A DNA stretch of 64,000 nucleotides, taken from NCBI RefSeq assembly GCF_002368335.1, contig NZ_AP018288.1:2272183-2336182 (forward strand). Direction: 5' to 3'. Positions 54,491 through 62,636 of the stretch are shown one piece after another. Below the pieces are notes generated by a model, which had not been told where the DNA came from, made no database searches, and worked only from the letters and a program-made list of their open reading frames with translations. Every line of letters begins with the position of its first letter. Position 1 is the first letter of the stretch. The position numbers and the translations under genes are program-made. The stretch comes from Nostoc sp. NIES-4103. Lineage in GTDB: Bacteria; Cyanobacteriota; Cyanobacteriia; Cyanobacteriales; Nostocaceae.

Positions 54491-54696
54491 AGATACTCCT
54501 TGAACAACGGGTTAATCATATAAAAATAAACGTTTTTTTTACGTTAAGATTTTATTTGAATTAAGTAAAATTGCTAGTGAAATTTAATTTAATTATGAAG
54601 ATGCTATACAAGGCATAAACCAAGCAAAAATTAGGCTTGAAGATATGATTTAACTTGATTTATGATGAGAAGTTTAGAAAATTTTACTTTTATTGC

Positions 54697-54722
54697 TTTT
54701 CTTACTTTTCTTACTTTTCCTA
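54697..54722 (-). promoter_or_regulatory. CTTACTTTT direct repeats upstream of the second PEP-CTERM gene
   Basis: CTTACTTTTCTTACTTTT with T-rich left side and CCTA right side; 23 of the surrounding 26 positions or more agree with 19542-19567. The orientation relative to the gene is the same in both cases. A common regulatory role is inferred, not shown. Confidence 0.5.
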
Positions 54723-54854
54723 CTTTGTAAAAGCTGAAAGTTTCATTGACAATTGAGTGATTTTATACTTTCAGTGATTACTAAATTAAGAAAGTATGAA
54801 AAAATCTCTAGGGCGATCGCACTCACTAATTACTGTTGATAGCAGAATGGGTCA

Positions 54855-55001
54855 ACGTGAGTTCGACAAGTGCTGTTTTGACCTCTCCCCGGGCCCCTCT
54901 CCTACGAGGAGAGGGGAGTGAAAGTATTGTTTTTTCGTTGTTTTTCCCTTGCCTTTCAAAAGAGGGGGGTTGGGGGGGAAAGAGGTTCATCGAACTCACG
55001 T
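54855..55001. repeat. ACGTGAGTTCGA miniature element, copy 1
   Basis: A 147-bp unit with ends ACGTGAGTTCGA / TCGAACTCACGT, flanked by TGGGTCA and TGGGTTA (a 7-bp duplication with one change). The interior contains the CCCCTCTCCTACGAGGAGAG hairpin. Copies lie at 62319-62471 and, as a half, at 59175-59228. Confidence 0.9.
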
Positions 55002-55088
55002 TGGGTTAGCACGCGATCGCCTTTGCCTACCCTGCAAACAAAAAAGCAAATGCTTGATATCTTGGTAGAAAACCCAAGGTGAAGTCCT

Positions 55089-55736
55089 ATGGTAGTAACA
55101 GCGGCGACTAGTTCCCAGCGAGTTATACTGCCAAACATCAGTTGGCAGACTTTTGAAACCATCCTGGCAGAAATGGGGGATAATCGCGTTACGCGGCTGG
55201 CTTATGACCACGGAACGCTGGAAATTATGACACCTTTAATGCCCCATGAGCATAACAAAAGATTGATAGAGAAGCTGATTGATAATCTAGCCGAGGAACT
55301 CAATCTCAACCTCAAAAGCACTGGTTCTGTAACTTGCAAACGTCCAGACTTACTGCGGGGTGTAGAACCAGATTCGAGTTTTTACATCCAGAATGAACCT
55401 TTGATGCGACATAAGCAAAATCTCGACTTGACCCAAGACCCACCACCTGATTTAGTAATCGAGGTAGACTACACCAGCGCCTCTGTTGACCGAATGCCTA
55501 TCTATCTTGCTTTGGGTATTGTGGAAGTTTGGCGTTATGACGAACCTGTCATGCAAATCTACCAATTACGCGAGGGTGTGTATGTCCCTTGTGATGTGTC
55601 GCCAACTTTTGCAAATCTCCCACTAACTACTGAAATTCCTCGTTTTTTGCAAGAAAGTCTGAAAATTGGGGAAATACCCATGATACGCTCATTTCGGAGT
55701 TGGGTGAGACAGCAGAGTGGTTTTTTTGTGGAGTAA
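55089..55736 (+). CDS. Uma2 family (DUF820) putative endonuclease
   Basis: A 215-residue Uma2 protein: ISWQTFETILAEMGDNRVTRLAYDHGTLEIMTPLMPHEHNKRLIEKLI, VEPDSSFYIQ (catalytic Asp), PPPDLVIEVDYTS (catalytic Glu), MPIYLALGIVEVWRYDEPVMQIYQLREG. Same family as 4998-5570 but a different subgroup. Role unknown. Confidence 0.9.
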   Translation: MVVTAATSSQRVILPNISWQTFETILAEMGDNRVTRLAYDHGTLEIMTPLMPHEHNKRLIEKLIDNLAEELNLNLKSTGSVTCKRPDLLRGVEPDSSFYIQNEPLMRHKQNLDLTQDPPPDLVIEVDYTSASVDRMPIYLALGIVEVWRYDEPVMQIYQLREGVYVPCDVSPTFANLPLTTEIPRFLQESLKIGEIPMIRSFRSWVRQQSGFFVE

Positions 55737-55805
55737 AGATTTATCGACAGAATTCGCCAAAAGGATATACCATATCAAGGTGCATAATACCCAAATCTCT
55801 TTGCT

Positions 55806-56189
55806 ATGCCTAGTGTTGAACGCGACGAAAACCGAGAAAATCGCATTGAAACAGAGATAATTGTCGATACTGAGAATGATAAAGAAGAACGAGCGATGGG
55901 TTGGTACTACTACCTTGACGACACTCTGAACGTGCCGTTTATGGCAAAGTTGAAGAAAAAGTCACGCAAAACAGGCACCATCGAGGAGAAACAAGTCGAA
56001 GTGCTAGGAATGGCACCAGATGATGACTGCTTAAAAGATATGTATGTGGAAGTGGTTTATCCAGATGGTAAGGATGAAGATATTTTTTCTGCCAAGCTAT
56101 CGGAAATAGAACCCATTGATGCCGATGATGAAACTACTGAAGCGATCGCAGATTGGCACTATTGGCTTGCTAGAGGATACAAGTTTTAA
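55806..56189 (+). CDS. ccbP: CcbP-type calcium-binding protein
   Basis: A 127-residue acidic protein. After a charged N-terminal extension the domain reads MGWYYYLDDTLNVPFMAKLKKK ... VEVLGMAPDDDCLKDMYVEVVY ... LSEIEPIDADDETTEAIADWHYWLARGYKF, which matches the Calci_bind_CcbP pattern. In Nostoc sp. PCC 7120 CcbP buffers calcium in vegetative cells, is repressed by NtcA and is degraded with HetR involvement as heterocysts form. A start at the internal Met of MGWYYY would give a protein closer to the usual length. Confidence 0.8.
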   Translation: MPSVERDENRENRIETEIIVDTENDKEERAMGWYYYLDDTLNVPFMAKLKKKSRKTGTIEEKQVEVLGMAPDDDCLKDMYVEVVYPDGKDEDIFSAKLSEIEPIDADDETTEAIADWHYWLARGYKF

Positions 56190-56192
56190 ACC

Positions 56193-56300
56193 AGGAGTTG
56201 GGAGTTAGGAGTTAGGAGTTAGGAGTTAGGAGTTAGGAGTTAGTTATTTCCCCCTCATCTCCCTCATCCCCCTCATCTCCCTCATCCCCCTCATCTTCCC
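56193..56300. repeat. STRR arrays (GGAGTTA and CCTCATC types)
   Basis: GGAGTTA heptamers (56193-56243) followed by CCCTCATCTC units up to about 56300, between ccbP and the convergent acetyltransferase gene. Confidence 0.9.
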
Positions 56301-56326
56301 CAGCGCCCTGACTCTCTAAACCGCTA

Positions 56327-56893
56327 TCAACTTGAGGATAAATGCCGAATAATCCGGCAGGGATTACCCGCAGCTACGACATTTGCAGGAATATTTTTGA
56401 CAACTACACTGCCAGCACCAATAGTGGTATTATCCCCTATTGTTACTCCTGGACAAACAATTGCACCACCACCAATCCAGACATTGTTGCCAATTTTAAT
56501 TGGGGCGGCGAGTTCTCTACCAGTAAGTCGAATTTCTGGATCTGTTGGATGATAAGCCGTATAAATCTGCACGTAAGGCGCACATAAAACATTATCACCA
56601 ATTTCAACTAGATTGCAGTCTAAAATCACACAACCATAATTCATATATAATCCATTGCCAGCAGAAATATTGCTGCCATAGTCGCAATGAAATGGTGGCA
56701 CAATAGATATTTTTTCGCCTACCTTGGCAAATAATTCTTGTAAAATTTGTCTTCTTTGTTCTCGCTGTTCTTCTGTTGTAGCATTGTACATTCGCAGAAG
56801 ACGACTGGCACGTTTACTAAGAGAAGCTAATTCCGGATCATCTGCAAGATAGAACTCGCCAGCCAGCATTTTTTGTTTTTCTGTTTGTTCCAT
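56327..56893 (-). CDS. Sugar O-acetyltransferase (maltose/galactoside acetyltransferase type)
   Basis: A 188-residue left-handed beta-helix acetyltransferase. The N-terminal KMLAGEFYLADDPELASLSKRASRLLRMYN is the Mac domain; hexapeptide repeats follow (IGNNVWIGGGAIVCPGVTIGDNTTIGAGSVVVKNIPANVVAAGNPCRII), with the catalytic His in YTAYHPTDP. Uses acetyl-CoA to acetylate sugars. GGGAATT repeats occupy the upstream 40 bp. Confidence 0.92.
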   Translation of the reverse strand: MEQTEKQKMLAGEFYLADDPELASLSKRASRLLRMYNATTEEQREQRRQILQELFAKVGEKISIVPPFHCDYGSNISAGNGLYMNYGCVILDCNLVEIGDNVLCAPYVQIYTAYHPTDPEIRLTGRELAAPIKIGNNVWIGGGAIVCPGVTIGDNTTIGAGSVVVKNIPANVVAAGNPCRIIRHLSSS

Positions 56894-57066
56894 TTGGGAA
56901 TTGGGAATTGGGAATTGGGAATTGGGAATTGGGGAAAATAAATTTTTATTTTTTAACCAATTCTGGGGGGTTTAAGTCTCCGGCTTCGTCATCAGTGAGT
57001 TTTGTGGCGGGGTCTAAATTACCGTTGTAATACTTAATTACGAATTACGAATTACGAATTACGAAT
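56894..57066. repeat. STRR arrays (GGGAATT and ACGAATT types)
   Basis: GGGAATT heptamers at 56894-56936 directly upstream of the acetyltransferase start, and ACGAATT units at 57036-57066 near the 3' end of the GGDEF gene. Confidence 0.88.
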
Positions 57067-57089
57067 TATTTTAATCAATGGCAAAGTAA

Positions 57090-58388
57090 CTAAAAATTAC
57101 TGCCTTCATCAAATACACCATAACGCGCTTTTCCTTGCTGTTTGGCACGGTACAGCGCAATATCAGCATCCCGCAGCACATTTTCAGGCTCATTATAACT
57201 AGTACAATTCAACGCAATACCGATGCTGGCTGTGATACATATTTCTTGTCCGTTGAGATGAAGTGGCAAACCCAAGGTGTCTTGAATACGTTTGGCAACG
57301 TTAATGGCGTCGCTAACGTCTTTAATTTCTTCTAAAAGGACGGCAAATTCATCACCACCAAATCGACCTACGGTGTCGCCACTACGTACACATGATTCTA
57401 ACCTCCGAGCGATCGCTACTAAAATATCATCGCCCATTCCGTGTCCTAAGCGATCGTTAATCCCCTTAAATCCATCTAAATCTAAAAATAAAACCGCAAA
57501 ATGGTAATCACTGCGTCGTTTTCTTCGTTCTATTGCTAACTTTAGCCTGTCTAAAAATAAAACACGATTAGGTAATGCTGTCAGCCCATCATAAAAAGCA
57601 TTCCTCAGCAATTGGGCTTCCATTTGCTTGCGTTGAGTAATGTCTTGAAATATCAATACTGCACCAGTAATATTACCGTTGCTATCTCGAATAGGTGCAA
57701 CATTATCCCCAATCGGTATTTCTTTACCATCTTTAGCAATCAGCATACAGTTTTCTGGCAAATTCAAAACTTCACCTGCTGTCATTGCTTGTATGGCTAA
57801 ATTCTCAATTTTTTGATCCATATCTTGATCAACTAAACATACCACTTCTGATAAATCTTTCCCAAATGCTTCATCTTGTTTCCAACCAGTCAGGGCCTCT
57901 GCCATTGGATTCATCATTGTGATACGACCATTAGTATGTGTGACAACCACTGCACAGTTCATACTGTCAATAATTGCCGCCATTCTCTGTCTTTCTTCTT
58001 GCAATCTTTTGTTGAATTGATCCTTATAAAGAGCCATTTCAACAGCTATATGCAAATCTGTTTCAGTGAATGGCTTTAGAATATAACTAAAAGGTTCACT
58101 TAATTGTTTGTTTTGTAACTTTATATATTGTGAATACCCGGTTAAATATAACACTGGTATCTGGTAATTATTTTCAATAATCTCTGCTAATTGCATAGCA
58201 TTGATTTCCCCTGCTAAGCAAATATCAATTAATACTAAATTGGGATGATTCTCCGCAACTTTTTTTATAGCCTCTTCCCCAGAATCTGTTATTTCCGACA
58301 CATTATATCCTAATTTATGTAAACTATCGCTAATATCTAAGGCTAAGAGTTTTTCATCTTCAACAACTAGGATTTTACGGGCGAACAT
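57090..58388 (-). CDS. Response regulator with PAS and GGDEF domains
   Basis: A 432-residue signalling protein. REC domain (ILVVEDEKLLALDISDSLHKLGY ... LVLIDICLAGE with phospho-Asp, LYLTGY, YILKPF), PAS domain (residues about 130-250: IIDSMNCAVVVTHTNGRITMMNPMAEALTGWKQDE), and GGDEF domain with intact RFGGDEF and an upstream RxxD inhibitory site (RSGD). Expected to make cyclic di-GMP in response to a phosphorelay. No partner kinase adjoins it. Confidence 0.93.
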   Translation of the reverse strand: MFARKILVVEDEKLLALDISDSLHKLGYNVSEITDSGEEAIKKVAENHPNLVLIDICLAGEINAMQLAEIIENNYQIPVLYLTGYSQYIKLQNKQLSEPFSYILKPFTETDLHIAVEMALYKDQFNKRLQEERQRMAAIIDSMNCAVVVTHTNGRITMMNPMAEALTGWKQDEAFGKDLSEVVCLVDQDMDQKIENLAIQAMTAGEVLNLPENCMLIAKDGKEIPIGDNVAPIRDSNGNITGAVLIFQDITQRKQMEAQLLRNAFYDGLTALPNRVLFLDRLKLAIERRKRRSDYHFAVLFLDLDGFKGINDRLGHGMGDDILVAIARRLESCVRSGDTVGRFGGDEFAVLLEEIKDVSDAINVAKRIQDTLGLPLHLNGQEICITASIGIALNCTSYNEPENVLRDADIALYRAKQQGKARYGVFDEGSNF

Positions 58389-58835
58389 GTTAGAATAACC
58401 TATTTGCTAAGGTTAATATATTGTTTTCAGTGTTCACTCAATCTGAAAGTCAATAATTCTATGATAGTCAATCTCTAAATTATCGGTGTACTTGCTTGGC
58501 TAAAATACTGTTTAATTTGCAACTATCATAATTCTCATAATTGGCAATGTGTGTATTTAGTGAAGCTCATTAAATTTGTTGAGAAAACTTGTACACTTAA
58601 TACGTAGTTGTGAAGTTTTTATAAAAGTTTTAGGTAAAAAATCCATAAAATTGTGAAAAATAAAACGTTAATTTAAACTACTTAAATGAGCTAATTTAGA
58701 AAATACAAAAACTCGTAAAATTTACATAAAAATAAAAAATACAACTGACGTATAAAAAAATCTGCTATTTAGCTACATACATAGAAAAATAATTCATAAT
58801 TCATAAAAAAGGGAGTTTATGATGTTCGTTTAAAT

Positions 58836-58924
58836 AGTAGTCCAAAGCGTTGGCAGAACACCTTACTGTAGGGTTCCCTCTCCAGGGAACATTAAAATTC
58901 GTTACATCCGCTTTGGACAATACT
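58836..58924. repeat. TCCAAAGCG inverted repeat
   Basis: AGTAGTCCAAAGCG and CGCTTTGGACAATACT face each other across about 60 bp containing GGGTTCCCTCTCCAGGGAAC. Confidence 0.65.
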
Positions 58925-58945
58925 TGTAGCAAAGTGCTGAGTTTT

Positions 58946-58998
58946 GAGTAATATCAAGTTCCCTTTTTATAAGTAATTAAGCTAACTTGATATTACTC
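58946..58998. repeat. GAGTAATATCAAGTT palindrome
   Basis: Perfect 15-bp arms GAGTAATATCAAGTT / AACTTGATATTACTC around a 23-bp loop. Confidence 0.85.
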
Positions 58999-59012
58999 CC
59001 CTCTCCTTGTAG

Positions 59013-59174
59013 GCTATGGTGTACACACAAGTTATCGAATTACCCCTCCCTAACCCTCCCCGTATGTATTGGGGAGGGAACTAGATCTTCTTTTTTCCCC
59101 CCTTAACAAGGGGGGATTAAGGGGGGTAAAACCTGAATCTACAAAGAAAATCCGACTTATGTGTACACCGTAGC
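59013..59174. repeat. GCTAYGGTGTACAC miniature element, nested
   Basis: A 162-bp unit with ends GCTATGGTGTACAC and GTGTACACCGTAGC, flanked by CTTGTAG and CTCGTAG (7 bp, one change). It sits inside the CTCTCCTCGTAGGAGAG hairpin of an ACGTGAGTTCGA element, whose right half continues at 59175-59228. Confidence 0.8.
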
Positions 59175-59228
59175 CTCGTAGGAGAGGGGCCGGGAGAGAG
59201 GTCAAAACAGCCCTTGTCGAACTCACGT
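59175..59228. repeat. ACGTGAGTTCGA element, right half
   Basis: CTCGTAGGAGAGGGGCCGGG through CTTGTCGAACTCACGT, the reverse of the first 50 bp of the element at 54855. Confidence 0.8.
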
Positions 59229-59346
59229 AAACCTATGTGACTACGGCCATAGCACTTTGCTATTTTGCTATCAAGTCAGTGCAAAGCAGGATGAAAATGC
59301 CCCATTACCTAGAGTGTTTTTGTAGGTGGAAAAGCAAGTGTGTGCT

Positions 59347-59715
59347 TTACAAGTTGGATTTAGTTCTGGTAACTTCAATGCTAATTTTGCCCCCAAAATC
59401 TGGGATGGGTGCAGCAGGCTTGCTCACAGTCACTTGGACTTGTGTCACGCGATCGCATTCTGTGAGGATAGCATCTGCGATCGCACCTACTAACCGTTCC
59501 AGTAGAGAAAACTTAGATGTTTTTACCAGATTTTGTATTAAGCTAATGACGCTGCGATAATCTAGAGTATCTTCGATGGCGTCAGTCTTGGCAGCTTTTG
59601 AGATATCCAACCATAACTTCACATCTACCTCAAACCATTGTCCCAGCACCTGTTCTTCATGCAGATACCCAGTGTAACCATAGCAGCGAATTCCGGTCAA
59701 ATGAATGCAGTCCAT
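59347..59715 (-). CDS. folB: Dihydroneopterin aldolase
   Basis: A 122-residue folate-pathway enzyme converting dihydroneopterin to 6-hydroxymethyl-dihydropterin. Motifs: IHLTGIRCYGYTGYLHEEQVLGQWFEVDVKLW, DAIEDTLDYRSVISLI, LLERLVGAIADAIL and VTVSKPAAPIPDFGGKISIEV, with the active-site Tyr, Glu and Lys present. Divergent from menD, 83 bp apart. Confidence 0.95.
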   Translation of the reverse strand: MDCIHLTGIRCYGYTGYLHEEQVLGQWFEVDVKLWLDISKAAKTDAIEDTLDYRSVISLIQNLVKTSKFSLLERLVGAIADAILTECDRVTQVQVTVSKPAAPIPDFGGKISIEVTRTKSNL

Positions 59716-59798
59716 AAAATATTGAGAGCAAATTTTGCATTTTGGATTTTAAATTGATCCCTATACAAAATCAAAAATTTAACATTGTCTGAATAGCT

Positions 59799-61592
59799 AT
59801 GCTTGATTTGATACCGACCGCTTTTAGGAATGTTAATCAACTTTGGGCTTATATTCTAACGGAAACACTAAAACGGTTGGGATTGAGTTGTGCTGTCATT
59901 TGTCCTGGTTCCCGTTCTACGCCTCTAACAGTCGCTTTTGCCCAACAAGTACCTGAAATTGAAGCGATTTCGATTCTCGATGAACGTTCAGCCGCCTTTT
60001 TTGCTTTGGGGAGAGCAAAAGCCACAGGGCGTCCGGTTGCCATAGTTTGCACCTCTGGAACCGCTGGGGCGAACTTTTACCCAGCGCTGATAGAAGCTAA
60101 AGAAAGTCGCGTACCACTATTAATATTAACCACAGATAGACCGCAAGAATTGCGAGATTGTCACTCAGGGCAAACAATAGACCAGTGGAAATTATACGGT
60201 AACTATCCCAACTGGCAAGCAGAGTTAGCTTTACCTGCAAAAGATATGGCAATGTTAGCGTATCTGCGACAAACCATAATTCATAGCTGGGAGAGAACCC
60301 AAACACCCACAAAAGGCCCAGTACATCTAAATATTCCCTTTCGTGACCCTCTAGCACCAATTCCCGATGGTATCGACTTAAGTGATTTACAGTCCCAGCT
60401 GAATTTACAACACTTCTTCACAGGCGTAGCAAATTCCTCCCCATTCCCCATTCCCAATTCCCCATTCCCAATTCCCCATTTATGGCAACAATGCGATCGC
60501 GGTATCATCATAGCTGGGGTAGCTCAAGTGCAGCAGCCACAGGAATATTGTAGAGCGATCGCGCAACTTTCCCAAACTCTCCAATGGCCTGTGTTGGCTG
60601 AGGGACTCTCACCAGTGAGGAATTATGCTGAACTCAACCCTTATTTAATTTCCACCTATGACCTGATTTTGCGAAATCAGCAACTAGCAAAGCAGTTAAC
60701 ACCGGAAATGGTGATTCAAGTGGGGGAAATGCCTACTAGTAAAGAACTGCGTAACTGGATAAATGCTACACAACCGCTACGCTGGGTAATTGACCCTAGC
60801 GACCAAAACCTCGACCCTCTCCACGGGAGGACTGTTCATTTGCGTGTTGGGGTGGAAGAGTTGGCTCTTGAGCAGGGGAGCGGGGGAGCAGGGGAGCAGG
60901 GGAGCAGGGGAATAAAATCTTTCTCGTCTGACTATTTGCAAAAGTGGTGTGCAGCAGAAACGCAAGTGAGGAAAGCTGTTGACGACAGCTTTGGGAAAAT
61001 GGAGGAGTTGTTTGAAGGGAAAGCTGCGTGGTTGCTTTCCCAGACTTTACCGCCAGAAACGCCACTGTTTATCGCTAACAGTATGCCTGTGCGGGATGTG
61101 GAATTTTTCTGGAAACCGAATAATTTAGGAGTGCGATCGTATTTTAACCGAGGTGCAAACGGCATTGACGGCACATTATCCACAGCTTTAGGAATTGCCC
61201 ATCGCCATCAAAGTAGCGTCATGTTAACAGGAGATTTAGCTTTATTGCATGACACCAATGGTTTTTTAATTAGAAATAAATTTGTGGGGCATCTGACAAT
61301 TTTGTTAATCAACAATAACGGCGGCGGTATTTTTGAAATGTTACCCATCGCCAAATTTGACCCACCCTTTGAAGAGTTTTTTGGCACACCCCAAGATATA
61401 GATTTCGCCCAGTTATGCGCTACTTACAATGTGCAGCATGAATTAATTACTTCTTGGGAACAGTTGCAGCAAAAATTAAACCCACTTCCAACCAAAGGAA
61501 TTCGGGTTTTAGAGTTGCAGACAAATCGCAAACTAGATGCCAAGTGGCGACAGGAGCATTTGGGTAAGTTTGCAGCAGACCTTGCAATTTAA
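59799..61592 (+). CDS. menD: 2-succinyl-5-enolpyruvyl-6-hydroxy-3-cyclohexene-1-carboxylate synthase
   Basis: A 597-residue ThDP-dependent enzyme for phylloquinone synthesis (electron carrier of photosystem I). N-terminal CPGSRSTPLTVAF and LDERSAAFFALGRAKATGRPVAIVCTSGTAGANFYPALIEA, and ThDP motif GDLALLHDTNGFLI ... LINNNGGGIF are as expected. Two low-complexity inserts are encoded by in-frame tandem repeats: SSPFPIPNSPFPIPH (60439-60478) and EQGSGGAGEQGSRG (60873-60911). Both lie between conserved blocks, so the enzyme may tolerate them. Confidence 0.95.
   Translation: MLDLIPTAFRNVNQLWAYILTETLKRLGLSCAVICPGSRSTPLTVAFAQQVPEIEAISILDERSAAFFALGRAKATGRPVAIVCTSGTAGANFYPALIEAKESRVPLLILTTDRPQELRDCHSGQTIDQWKLYGNYPNWQAELALPAKDMAMLAYLRQTIIHSWERTQTPTKGPVHLNIPFRDPLAPIPDGIDLSDLQSQLNLQHFFTGVANSSPFPIPNSPFPIPHLWQQCDRGIIIAGVAQVQQPQEYCRAIAQLSQTLQWPVLAEGLSPVRNYAELNPYLISTYDLILRNQQLAKQLTPEMVIQVGEMPTSKELRNWINATQPLRWVIDPSDQNLDPLHGRTVHLRVGVEELALEQGSGGAGEQGSRGIKSFSSDYLQKWCAAETQVRKAVDDSFGKMEELFEGKAAWLLSQTLPPETPLFIANSMPVRDVEFFWKPNNLGVRSYFNRGANGIDGTLSTALGIAHRHQSSVMLTGDLALLHDTNGFLIRNKFVGHLTILLINNNGGGIFEMLPIAKFDPPFEEFFGTPQDIDFAQLCATYNVQHELITSWEQLQQKLNPLPTKGIRVLELQTNRKLDAKWRQEHLGKFAADLAI
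60439..60478 (+). repeat. STRR inside menD (CCCCATT/CCCAATT)
   Basis: About five CCCATTCCC heptamer units read as PFPIPNSPFPIP. It is the same heptamer family as the intergenic repeats at 34038 and 56894, here expanded inside a core gene. Confidence 0.88.
60873..60911 (+). repeat. STRR inside menD (GAGCAGGG)
   Basis: Five GAGCAGGGG octamers read as EQGSGGAGEQGSRG. Similar octamers occur in intergenic elements at 24880 and 35649. Confidence 0.88.
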
Positions 61593-61973
61593 CTATTTCA
61601 TTAGGTATTCATATGATGTCTACTTTCTAAGATCTGATTCGTAAAGAAAATCTTAAGAATACTTAATTCATTACTAGGTCTGTCTTTCAGTGAATAGGTG
61701 CTTTATTGGCTCAAATTCCTGAAAGCCTTACAAGACAAATACTGTACTTTGGTTGACGAATTAGCTCTAAGTACGGGAACCCGTACACAAGTAATTGTGG
61801 TTATTTGATGTTGCTTTTTGCTAGATTAGCACTTAAGAATTGAGAGTGCTAACAGAAATATAAGTGACAGTAATGCCTGTCAGATAAATATTTCATATTC
61901 AATATGATTTCTTGTTCATTGCATACTCATTCCTGAATTTATAAATTTCAAAATTACTCCACAAGGAGAAAAA
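61593..61973. other. Intergenic region, about 380 bp
   Basis: No gene. A CAAGGAGAAAA ribosome site precedes the next start codon. Possible promoter TTGCTAGATTAGC... near 61810-61850 is not conclusive. Confidence 0.45.
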
Positions 61974-62335
61974 ATGGTATTTGAAACTCACCACCGTGAT
62001 GAACAAGATTACCCCAACCAAACAGTTGAAGTTGAAACTTCAAATGGGCAGAGAATCTCTCAAGAAACTTATCTTATCCGTGTTTATCCTGAACCATTTA
62101 ATGGTTTAGATGCGTATATGGATATACCCTTATCTCAAGAAAAGCCCGATTTCAAGACAGTTCATTTTTCTAACTTAGATATTACGTGGGAAGTCGTTAC
62201 TGAGCCAAGTCAATCTCCCATAAATGGGTGGTTTCGAGGCGATAATACTAAAAAGAATCCACCTGCCTGGGTAATGGGTCTTCGGAAAATTTCACCTCTA
62301 CAAGTAGACAATAATATGACGTGAGTTCGATGAAC
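61974..62335 (+). CDS. Small protein truncated by a miniature element
   Basis: A 116-residue protein (MVFETHHRDEQDYPNQTVEVETSNGQRISQETYLIRVYPEPFNGLDAYMDIPLSQ ... WFRGDNTKKNPPAWVMGLRKISPLQVDNNMT) with good ribosome site. The frame ends at TGA 62322-62324, made by the first bases of the ACGTGAGTTCGA element. Beyond the element the duplicated target continues the same frame: NMTLQDIRKARKLTDDQPS to TAG. The ancestral protein therefore had about 17 more residues. Whether the shortened protein works is unknown; no family recognised. Confidence 0.65.
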
Positions 62336-62471
62336 CTCTCCCCAACCCCTCTCCGACGCGGAGAGGGGCTTTAAAATTTTGGATAAAGTACGAAAAATGA
62401 TGGTTTTTAAGCCTCTCTCCTTTCAGGGGAGAGGTTTGGAGAGGGGTCTTTTAAATCTGTCGAACTCACGT
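62319..62471. repeat. ACGTGAGTTCGA miniature element, copy 2 (inside a gene)
   Basis: A 153-bp element with perfect 12-bp ends ACGTGAGTTCGA / TCGAACTCACGT and a 7-bp target duplication TAATATG (62312-62318, 62472-62478; nine bases if the shared AC is counted). CCTCTCC-rich arms can pair internally. It interrupts the 3' end of the gene starting at 61974. Confidence 0.93.
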
Positions 62472-62636
62472 TAATATGACGCTTCAAGACATTAGAAAAG
62501 CTAGAAAGTTAACTGATGATCAACCTTCTTAGACACAAGTATAATAAACGATCGCTCTCCTCATCCTTTGCGCCTTTGCGCCTTTGCGTGAGATTTCCCC
62601 TTAGCAACTTCCTGTCATCAATCATCAGTCAACAAT

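Larger units (their letters stand above)
58389..59346. other. Intergenic region, about 960 bp, with stacked inverted repeats
   Basis: 58389-58830 is AT-rich spacer containing the promoter of the GGDEF gene; 58836-59228 is a chain of at least four different inverted-repeat units (listed separately). No gene. Confidence 0.65.

Noticed and set aside
54861..54920. CTCCCCGGGCCCCTCTCC hairpins as transcription terminators
   Set aside because: They are interior parts of ACGTGAGTTCGA miniature elements and lack the U-run; no evidence that they end transcripts.
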